Position numbers and translations under genes: made by a program. A DNA stretch of 64,000 bases from an uncultured Acidobacteriota bacterium. GTDB taxonomy: Bacteria; Acidobacteriota; CAIWXX01. The notes below the pieces were generated by a model. That model made no database searches. It was given only the letters and a program-made list of their open reading frames with translations, and was not told the DNA's origin. Where the stretch lies: the NCBI GenBank assembly GCA_903916735.1, contig CAIWXX010000051.1:1-64000 (forward strand), given 5' to 3'. Shown in pieces: positions 57,592 through 64,000 of the stretch. Position 1 is the first letter of the stretch. Each line of letters opens with the position of its first letter.

Positions 57592-59922
57592 ATGAGATAT
57601 AAAATTCCAGGGTTATCTGGAATTGCAATTATGAATTGGAATATGCAAATTCGAAAAAAATACAACAGCATAGTAATTTTTTCTATCTATAGCATTCTTA
57701 CGATTGCACTGACATTTCCTCTTATTGGTAAGCTTACTAGCGTATTACCTTCTGATTTGGGTGATCCAGCCCTCAGTACATGGATACTCTGTTGGAATTC
57801 CAGAGCAATTCCGCTGACAGATCATTGGTGGAATGCGCCAATGTTTTTCCCAATTCATGGCACCATGACATTTTCGGAGAATTTTCTGGGTATTTCCTTG
57901 CTTACCAGTCCAATTCAATTGATTGGAGGAAGCCCTCAACTTGCATATAACATAGCCTTTCTGATCTCCTTTCCATTATCAGGACTGGCCGCTTATCTAT
58001 TATGCTTTTCGTTAACAAAATGTCATAGCGCATCATTTATCGCCGGGCTGGCTTATGCTTTTATTCCCTACCGATTCTCACATCTGCCGCATTTACAGGT
58101 ACTTTCTTCATATTGGATGCCGATCGCCCTGCTTGGCCTTCATCGATATATTGAAGAAAAGCGAAGTCGATGGCTCGTTCTTTTTGCCATCTCCTGGCTG
58201 CTTCAGGCATTGTGCAACGGCTATTACCTCTTTTATTTCTCAATTATTGTCATGTTTTGGATTATTTGGTTTCTACACGATCGGATAGCTTGGAATATTT
58301 CACTTCGAATATTCGGCACATGGATAATCGCATCCCTTCCACTTCTGCCAATACTTTGGAAATACCAAGAAATTCATCGAAGTCTTGGGTTTATTCGCCA
58401 AAATGAAGAGATTGAAGTTTTTTCCGGAGATGTAAGTTCGATTATAAGTGGAGATCCACTATTAGCATTTTGGAATCGATTATTACCTCCCCCATCAATT
58501 GAAGGGGCATCATTTCCTGGGTTGACCGTAATCATCCTGATTGCAATTGCATTTTTACTGACTCGACCTGTGTTGCCGCCTCCTTCAAAAGCTAAGACAT
58601 TAACATTAACAATCCTCGCCATCCTAATTCTAAGTTTCGTATTAGGTGCAGTGAGTGTCGTCATTTTTGGACCATGGCAATTTGACATCCTGGGCATCTC
58701 AATCTCAGCCAGCAGAGTTGCAAAGCATTTGTCCCCGGCTTTCACGCTATTGATCATTTCTCTCTTTTTCACGCAACTCATGAAATCCGCATTTTTAAAG
58801 AGATCTGTATGGGGTTTCTATGTTGGAGCAGCCGGGATCTGCTACCTGTTGAGTTTTGGACCGACTATCCGATTTCTCGGAATGCCGATATGGGAACATG
58901 CGCCATATTCCAAGCTAATGCTTCTCCCTGGATTTAATTCTCTCAGAGTCCCAACCAGAATCATTATGGTGGCTTGCCTTTGCCTATCGATTGCAGCCGG
59001 GCTTGCATTCAATCGTCTGCGGCACCTTAGCCAATGGTCTAATCCTCTAACTGCATGCGTCATAGCGGGTATTCTTCTCGATAGCTGGGTGGCGCATATG
59101 CCGCTTGCCACTCTCCCACCGCCGGCGGTTCGATTGCCGGAAGCATCAAGGATGATTCCTGTTTTAGAATTGCCGGTAGGCATCATTCTTCCGGATTGCT
59201 ATGCACTTTACCACTCCATGAGTCATCAGCATCCTCTCATAAACGGCTATAGCGGCTACGATCCTCCTCATTACTCTGTGCTTCGCTATGGGGTAAGACG
59301 TCGCGATCCGACGATACTGAGAGCGCTGGCCGAGCTCGCTCCAATGTATGTGATTATCAACAAATCGTTTGATCTGCATGGGGATTATGATCGCTTCGTT
59401 TCCGGATATTCCGGAATTCAGCGACTTGACGCCACAGAGTACCAAACTCTTTACTTCATGCCGCCAGGCCGGCCTTTTGCCGATATTGTTACTGGATCAC
59501 CTCTTGCTATTCTAAAAACCAACACCAATATACATCAGGATATGTTGACCAGGCTCACTGATAACAATCGCGACACGATCTGGACTTCCGAAAAACCTCA
59601 GGATGGGCACGAAGAAGTATTGATTGATTTCGGCACAATAAAAACGGTGGAATCTCTGCGGCTTTCATTAGGGCCGCGACCAACGGATTTCCCGCGGAAA
59701 TTGGTAATCGATGCTTCTCCGGATCGGAACACTTGGAAAAAAATTTGGACCGGAACAACAGCAGGAGCGGCATTTGCAGCAGCCATGAAGGATCAGATCC
59801 ACATTCCTCTTACGATTCAATTCCCCCCTGAAAACGCTCGATACTTGCGTCTTAAACAAGTGGGTCATGACTCCCTTTGTCCATGGTCCATCTCGGAGCT
59901 CCAGGCATTTGCACCGCGTTGA
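57592..59922 (+). CDS. GT-C-like membrane protein with C-terminal discoidin (F5/8 type C) domain
   Basis: The 776-residue protein has ~12 hydrophobic segments in its first ~500 residues with the loop acidic pair typical of GT-C folds (LPSDLGDPALSTWILCWNSR). A soluble part ends in an F5/8 type C domain (~640-776: HEEVLIDFGTIKTVESLRLS, FPPENARYLRLKQVGH, WSISELQAF). The predicted role is transfer of a sugar at the outer face of the membrane, with the discoidin domain binding glycan; both are inference. It is markedly AT-rich (19 GC of 60 bases at 57661-57720), unlike its neighbours. The start codon is uncertain; 57631 is an alternative. Confidence 0.75.
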   Translation: MRYKIPGLSGIAIMNWNMQIRKKYNSIVIFSIYSILTIALTFPLIGKLTSVLPSDLGDPALSTWILCWNSRAIPLTDHWWNAPMFFPIHGTMTFSENFLGISLLTSPIQLIGGSPQLAYNIAFLISFPLSGLAAYLLCFSLTKCHSASFIAGLAYAFIPYRFSHLPHLQVLSSYWMPIALLGLHRYIEEKRSRWLVLFAISWLLQALCNGYYLFYFSIIVMFWIIWFLHDRIAWNISLRIFGTWIIASLPLLPILWKYQEIHRSLGFIRQNEEIEVFSGDVSSIISGDPLLAFWNRLLPPPSIEGASFPGLTVIILIAIAFLLTRPVLPPPSKAKTLTLTILAILILSFVLGAVSVVIFGPWQFDILGISISASRVAKHLSPAFTLLIISLFFTQLMKSAFLKRSVWGFYVGAAGICYLLSFGPTIRFLGMPIWEHAPYSKLMLLPGFNSLRVPTRIIMVACLCLSIAAGLAFNRLRHLSQWSNPLTACVIAGILLDSWVAHMPLATLPPPAVRLPEASRMIPVLELPVGIILPDCYALYHSMSHQHPLINGYSGYDPPHYSVLRYGVRRRDPTILRALAELAPMYVIINKSFDLHGDYDRFVSGYSGIQRLDATEYQTLYFMPPGRPFADIVTGSPLAILKTNTNIHQDMLTRLTDNNRDTIWTSEKPQDGHEEVLIDFGTIKTVESLRLSLGPRPTDFPRKLVIDASPDRNTWKKIWTGTTAGAAFAAAMKDQIHIPLTIQFPPENARYLRLKQVGHDSLCPWSISELQAFAPR

Positions 59923-59993
59923 TCCTATTCGATTAGTAGACATCTGAACCGGACGGCAAAGAGTCTTGGTTTTCTATTTTGGTCCTTCCGGCA

Positions 59994-60136
59994 TTGGAGT
60001 GGCTGACCCCTACAGGTTGTGGTGCGAAAACGGCCGAAAATCTGAGAAACCCTCGATAAGGCCCATGCACCAGGGGGAAGCAGCGAAAGAAAGAAGAATC
60101 GCTCGAACCACAATACATGGGGGCTTGCCACTCCAA
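59994..60136. repeat. Long imperfect inverted repeat (MITE-like)
   Basis: The end TTGGAGTGGC (59994-60003) is exactly inverted at 60127-60136 as GCCACTCCAA. Pairing extends inward: in 34-base arms I count 25 matches, including an internal TTGTGGT/ACCACAA block. The core is about 75 bases. The element fills the gap between the AT-rich GT-C gene and the DUF1571 gene. It may be a small non-autonomous mobile element or a large hairpin. Confidence 0.6.
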
Positions 60137-60192
60137 CCCCTGAAGCGTCTTCTAATCAATCCGGCGCGTGATACGCTCAACCGCATGCGATG

Positions 60193-60201
60193 TGGTAAAA
60201 T
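60193..60201 (+). promoter_or_regulatory. Extended -10 promoter of the DUF1571 gene
   Basis: TGG-TAAAAT (60193-60201) is an extended -10 ending eight bases before the ATG at 60210. No -35 is seen. A leader of at most two bases is expected. Confidence 0.5.
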
Positions 60202-60209
60202 ACCCGGCC

Positions 60210-60899
60210 ATGAAGAGATGGTGTTTTCCACTATTGATGGTGTTCGGAATTCTCGTGTCGAAACCGGTCGCAGCTGAGCGATCTCCGGCCATTGCCAAAC
60301 TCATCGCCAATATGGACGCGCAATACGCAAAGGTGACCTCCTATGCGGCGACGCTCATACGCCAGGAACGATCCGGGGATGCTTTGGCTCCTGCTGAATC
60401 GATTGAATTCTCGTTTGAAAAACCCCAGAAAATGCATCTGCTCTGGAATGATGGCCCTCGGCGCGGTCAGGAAATCAGCCTCGCAAATGGGAAAATCCGC
60501 GGGCATCGCGGCGGGCTCCTGAGTTTTTTCGATTTTAGTATTGATCTTTCCGATCCCCGTGTTCTTAAAGAAAGCCGGCGTCCTCTCACCGACATCGGAA
60601 TCGGCGCCATCATCGATCTACTCAGAAAAAATATCTCACTCGGACTTGAGCGAAAAGAAGTGGCTGTCAAGATCGGCAATGAGGTATGGAATGAAAAACA
60701 TTGCATTCGAATCGATGCCGTCTTTGAAAAAGGGCAGCCGGATTATGATTGCATGAAATTCACCGCCTATGTTGATCCCGATCTGAAGCTTCCGATTGCA
60801 CTTCTGATCTATGATCAACCCGATGTCCTTTCCGAACAGTACGATTTTAAAGATCTGAAACTAAACGTACAGATTCCACGCGGAAGGTTCATCCTGTGA
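60210..60899 (+). CDS. Exported DUF1571 protein (LolA-like fold)
   Basis: The ~229-residue protein starts with a signal peptide (WCFPLLMVFGILVSKPVAA). The mature part fits DUF1571: YAKVTSYAATLIRQERSGDA, IEFSFEKPQKMHLLWNDGP, DPRVLKESRRPLTDIGIGAI, TAYVDPDLKLPIALLIYDQP and QYDFKDLKLNV. The pattern resembles LolA/LolB-type lipoprotein carriers, so binding of a lipid in the periplasm is plausible but unproven. ATG 60210 fits the extended -10 box just upstream. Its stop overlaps the next start (GTGA). Confidence 0.8.
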   Translation: MKRWCFPLLMVFGILVSKPVAAERSPAIAKLIANMDAQYAKVTSYAATLIRQERSGDALAPAESIEFSFEKPQKMHLLWNDGPRRGQEISLANGKIRGHRGGLLSFFDFSIDLSDPRVLKESRRPLTDIGIGAIIDLLRKNISLGLERKEVAVKIGNEVWNEKHCIRIDAVFEKGQPDYDCMKFTAYVDPDLKLPIALLIYDQPDVLSEQYDFKDLKLNVQIPRGRFIL

Positions 60900-61663
60900 C
60901 GGGCGTCCCCCATCTGGCCGCTGCAATCCTGTTGATGTCCGCTGCAGCGGGCGCTCAGGAGCGTCCGATGATACAAGTTGAACCGGCGACCCTGACGGCC
61001 CGCCGGGTCCTCGAAATTCAAACGGGATTCGACTATCGCAACCGATGCTTTCTTCCGGTTGCGGAAACACGGACGAATGAATTGATAGCTTTCGATTCGG
61101 GTATTTCCTATGGCATTGCTGAGACAGTTGAAGTCTCATTATTCTGGCCGATGGTGATTTGTGATACGAGCCGAGGCTATGTTGACACGGGCGACGTCAC
61201 CCTTTCGGCCAAGTTCCCTCTTCACCGGTTGTTAAATACCTCGGCAATGGCGTTCAGAACCGGCGTGAAGCTTCCTGAAACCGATGAGAAGCACGGCCTA
61301 GGCAACGATCAACTCGAATTCCGCGCCGATATCCTCGCCAGCTGGATCCGGACGAGCTATCAGCTTCACCTCAACGCCGGAATGCTCATTGAAGACGACC
61401 CGACCGCCTTTGCCCACCAGAATGATTATATGCGGTACGGATTTGCTTTTATCTACAATTGTAGAAAAATAACTCCGCTCATTGAGCTCTCCGGCAGGGT
61501 TGGCCCGGATAGCCCCGCCGCCGGCAATCAACACACTCTGCTCATCGGACTACGTCTGGCCCACGGCGTCCGCAGGTACGATTGCGGGTTGAGCGACACT
61601 CTGGCTCGAAATACTCACAGTATCGGAGTGACAGTCGGCATTTCATGGCAGAAACTGATTTAA
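60896..61663 (+). CDS. Predicted outer-membrane beta-barrel protein
   Basis: The 255-residue protein has a signal peptide (AAAILLMSAAAGAQ). The rest is alternating beta strands (RRVLEIQTGFDYRNRCFL, DVTLSAKFPLHRL, MAFRTGVKLPETDEKHGLG, GFAFIYNCRKITPLIELSGR, HSIGVTVGISWQ), as in outer-membrane barrels of the phenol-degradation MetA/transporter-like type. No substrate is predicted. It is coupled to the DUF1571 gene by a GTGA overlap, so carrier and barrel may act together. Its 3' end overlaps rlmD by 19 bases. Confidence 0.7.
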   Translation: MTGVPHLAAAILLMSAAAGAQERPMIQVEPATLTARRVLEIQTGFDYRNRCFLPVAETRTNELIAFDSGISYGIAETVEVSLFWPMVICDTSRGYVDTGDVTLSAKFPLHRLLNTSAMAFRTGVKLPETDEKHGLGNDQLEFRADILASWIRTSYQLHLNAGMLIEDDPTAFAHQNDYMRYGFAFIYNCRKITPLIELSGRVGPDSPAAGNQHTLLIGLRLAHGVRRYDCGLSDTLARNTHSIGVTVGISWQKLI

Positions 61664-62916
61664 GAAAAATCACGATTGAAAAGGTCGTTGCGGGCGGATA
61701 TGGACTCGCACGGCTTCAAGGCGAGACGCTTCTTGTTCCATACGTTTTGCCTGGTGAAGAGGTTGAAGTTGAGATCAGCGAACGCCGTCGTGGAGTTGCC
61801 TGGGGAATCCTCCGTTCCCTCATCAGTCCTCACTCTGAACGCCGGCAGCCACCATGCCCTTATTATGGAGAGTGCGGAGGGTGCAGCCTCCAACATGCAT
61901 CCTATCCCCTGCAGATCGAGATGAAGAAAGTGATTCTGAAAGAATCGCTTCTCCGACTCGGTGGAATCGATCGGCCGGTGGATATTGCTCCTTCAACGGA
62001 ATTCGGCTATCGCATGCGTATGCGGCTCAGAATGCAATGGGAAACTGACCGAGGACTCCTGGGGTTCTATCGCGCTCAAAGCCACCAAATCCGCCCTATC
62101 GAACGGTGTCTTCTTCTTCCACAGGCCGGCAATGAAGCGCTGCCGCAGCTCATCGACATCGCCTCCCGGCTGAAATACAAAGGTCTTTCGTCGATTGATC
62201 TTCTGACATTGCCTGACGGAGATGTCTATATCCGCCTGCTTTTTGAGAACCGCATTCCTGATTCCGCCGCTGAAGATTTTCTGGGTCTTCCTCATTGTTC
62301 AGGAATCTGGGCCCAGGAAAACAAGCACACGGGGTCTCACGGGCAACGAGCCGGCAAAGATCATGCTCAGCTATCCGTTCGGGGCATCCGGTATTTCGCC
62401 TCTCCTGAATGCTTTTTCCAGGTGAATTTGTTCATGCACGAGGTGCTTCTCGACGCGCTGGAAAGCGCTATCGGTTCACATGGGAATCTTGGAATGGATT
62501 TTTATTGCGGAGTCGGGTTTTTTTCCTTGCCGCTTTCACGGCACTTTCAAAAAATCATCGGCATCGAAGAAAACCCGGCAGCCATCCGGCTTGCTTATGC
62601 GTCCTCAGCAGCCGCGGGCATTGGCAATGTTCAATTTGTGGCCTCGGGAGTGGCTCCATACTCATCCAGCTACAAGGGCCAACAGATGCCGGATCTGCTC
62701 GTCGTCGATCCACCCCGCGCCGGGCTGTCGCCGGAGGTCATCGACTGCTTTGCACGGACGCCACGCGTGATCTATTTTTCATGTGATATCGCGACGCTGG
62801 CACGAGACCTGCGGCGCTTCATGAACGCCGGTCACGAGGTCGTCAATATCCGGGCCTTTGATCTCTTCCCACAAACTCCAGAAGTGGAGGTTATGGCTGA
62901 GCTGCGCCGGAAGTGA
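61645..62916 (+). CDS. rlmD: 23S rRNA (uracil-5-)-methyltransferase, RlmD/RumA family
   Basis: The 423-residue protein has an N-terminal TRAM domain (TIEKVVAGGYGLARLQGETL). An iron-sulfur Cys cluster follows (CPYYGECGGCSLQH). The methyltransferase domain shows DFYCGVGFFSLPLSRHF, GIEENPAAIRLAYA, VVDPPRAGLSPEVID and the catalytic Cys in YFSCDIATLARDL. It methylates U in 23S rRNA using SAM. RlmD and other RumA/TrmA members are hard to separate by sequence, so the exact site is uncertain. ATG 61645 is chosen since the TRAM domain begins there. Confidence 0.88.
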   Translation: MAETDLRKITIEKVVAGGYGLARLQGETLLVPYVLPGEEVEVEISERRRGVAWGILRSLISPHSERRQPPCPYYGECGGCSLQHASYPLQIEMKKVILKESLLRLGGIDRPVDIAPSTEFGYRMRMRLRMQWETDRGLLGFYRAQSHQIRPIERCLLLPQAGNEALPQLIDIASRLKYKGLSSIDLLTLPDGDVYIRLLFENRIPDSAAEDFLGLPHCSGIWAQENKHTGSHGQRAGKDHAQLSVRGIRYFASPECFFQVNLFMHEVLLDALESAIGSHGNLGMDFYCGVGFFSLPLSRHFQKIIGIEENPAAIRLAYASSAAAGIGNVQFVASGVAPYSSSYKGQQMPDLLVVDPPRAGLSPEVIDCFARTPRVIYFSCDIATLARDLRRFMNAGHEVVNIRAFDLFPQTPEVEVMAELRRK

Positions 62917-64000
62917 GATATCCACTTCTTCCGCCTGCCGTCGCACTCCTGGCTGGGACCTGCTTTCTGAATCTGAAGGCACCGGAATGGACGCTCGACG
63001 CCAGTTGTGGAGTGCTGCTAGCAGCGGCGTGGATCTGCTATGCACGCAGCAGATTTCGCATCGCGGCGCTGCTGGCCGGCCTCACTCTCTTTCCAGCAGG
63101 CGGATTGAATTGGAAGCTTCAGGAGGAGAAATACGCTTCCCATCTGCTTCCTCCGAAGCTCGTCGAGAGGGCCTCCGACTCTTATGCGGATCTTTCCGGC
63201 ACCGTCTTGAGGCTGCCACGATCGTTCGAAGACAGATACGAAATCGATGTAGCCGTGGACTCTCTGCACATCAACAACTCATCGATCGGTTTCACATTCA
63301 ACGCAAGAATTTCAATCGCCAGGGGCGAAACCAACGCACCTCTTCCGGCTTTTCTGCCGGGTGATCGCATCGAGATTGCAGCCAAAATTTTTGCGGTGCG
63401 CGGATTTCAAAACCCTGGAGCATTGGATCAGGTCGCCTATTTAAAATCAGAATCCATTCATCAGCGCGGCTATGCAAAGAGCCCGCTCCTTGTCCACAAA
63501 ATCGCGGATAGCACGTGGGGCCTCCGGCGGTTGGCTGGGTGGCTCAGGCGGGATTTCTCGGAGAAGCTCCGAGCCGCATCACCCGACGTGGAGAGCGGCG
63601 ATCTGGCATGTGCGCTGATTCTGGGCGAACGAGATCGGCTCACGCAGGGATTGCAGGAATCCATGCGCCGGTCAGGGCTTTACCATCTGCTCGCGATATC
63701 CGGCGGCAATTTCGCAATGTTCGCCTGGATGATGTTTATGCTGTTGAAATTCATTCGGGTACCCGAACGACCGACGCTCCTGATCGTGTTTGCGACAATG
63801 CTTCTTTATGCCGCGACGGTCGAGTTCGAGGCATCGGTGATGCGAGCTTTCTTCATGATCTCGGTCTATCTGACGGCTCGCTTTTTCGATCGCGACCATC
63901 AACTGCTCAACTCACTCGCCATCGCCATCCTGGTATCGGTGGCCTTCCAACCATGGATCGTCGACGACGCCGGCTTCCAGCTGACATTTTTAGCGACCGC
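62913..64000 (+). CDS. comEC: ComEC/Rec2 DNA-uptake channel protein (N-terminal part)
   Basis: A GTG at 62913 overlapping the rlmD stop (GTGA) opens a frame that stays open to the window edge, 362 codons. It starts with membrane segments (YPLLPPAVALLAGTCFLNLK) and an OB-fold DUF4131 domain containing PGDRIEIAAKIFAVRGFQNP. The Competence domain follows, with ALILGERDRLTQGLQESMRR, SGLYHLLAISGGNFAMFAWM, VEFEASVMRAFFMI and LAIAILVSVAFQPWIVDDAG. ComEC forms the inner-membrane channel for single-stranded DNA in natural transformation. The C-terminal metallo-beta-lactamase-like part would lie beyond the window. Confidence 0.9.
   Translation, partial: MRYPLLPPAVALLAGTCFLNLKAPEWTLDASCGVLLAAAWICYARSRFRIAALLAGLTLFPAGGLNWKLQEEKYASHLLPPKLVERASDSYADLSGTVLRLPRSFEDRYEIDVAVDSLHINNSSIGFTFNARISIARGETNAPLPAFLPGDRIEIAAKIFAVRGFQNPGALDQVAYLKSESIHQRGYAKSPLLVHKIADSTWGLRRLAGWLRRDFSEKLRAASPDVESGDLACALILGERDRLTQGLQESMRRSGLYHLLAISGGNFAMFAWMMFMLLKFIRVPERPTLLIVFATMLLYAATVEFEASVMRAFFMISVYLTARFFDRDHQLLNSLAIAILVSVAFQPWIVDDAGFQLTFLAT

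Noticed and set aside
59925-60136. Minus-strand frames of 67-68 codons over the inverted-repeat element
   Set aside because: They arise from the repeat itself and show no protein signature.
1-64000. tRNA, rRNA and CRISPR arrays
   Set aside because: I looked for T-loop-like GGTTCGAATCC words, rRNA landmarks and regularly spaced repeats and found none; a covariance-model scan would be needed to be certain.

Overview
The window comes from a diderm (Gram-negative type) bacterium. It carries an LPS-export ABC ATPase with its periplasmic bridge, a TAM-like protein with an outer-membrane barrel, a TonB-type C-terminal domain, several signal-peptide proteins and sigma-54. Hanks-type kinases, a GH57 enzyme, a regulatory PTS with HPr kinase and proteins like those of Acidobacteriota or deltaproteobacterial lineages point to an uncultured member of that broad neighbourhood. 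I cannot fix the phylum from sequence alone. I saw no tRNA, rRNA or CRISPR array.

Layout. (1) 1-0.5 kb: a frameshifted IS200-like/RAYT transposase with short repeats. (2) 0.5-10.9 kb: a surface-polysaccharide locus with a methyltransferase, a FemAB/CelD-type acyltransferase, a MurJ/Wzx-like flippase, two GT4 glycosyltransferases, an O-antigen ligase/polymerase, a WecG-phosphoglycosyltransferase fusion and a deacetylase-GNAT fusion. Its core is clearly more GC-rich than the rest (42 of 60 bases at 5941-6000, against 32 of 60 at 18421-18480). (3) 10.9-12.7 kb: an AT-richer membrane protein and a secreted DUF4412 protein behind two promoter regions with palindromes. (4) 12.9-24.5 kb, minus strand: one long operon-like run, recJ - lptC/A fusion - lptB - rpoN - hpf - hprK - rapZ - EIIA - ptsH - ptsI - cupin. 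(5) 24.9-40 kb, minus strand: a pseudokinase-TonB protein, GH57, phosphofructokinase, an FGE-like protein, a GT-C-like membrane protein, DUF362 and a DUF58/BatD-like pair. A decayed cold-shock gene lies among them. (6) 40.2-45.8 kb: one open frame joining TamB to a TamA-like POTRA/Omp85 barrel. (7) 45.8-64 kb: a Ser/Thr kinase with a zinc ribbon, small DUF proteins, mutS, a GH3 hexosaminidase, an M1 peptidase, an AT-rich GT-C/discoidin protein, a LolA-like DUF1571 protein, rlmD and the start of comEC.

Two themes stand out. First, three proteins are long single-chain bridges through the cell envelope: the TamB-TamA fusion, the LptC-LptA fusion and the pseudokinase-TonB protein. In model bacteria the first two are built from separate subunits. 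Second, many transcription units have a -10 box ending 6-10 bases before the start codon, sometimes with a well-spaced -35. This suggests widespread leaderless or nearly leaderless mRNAs in this organism.
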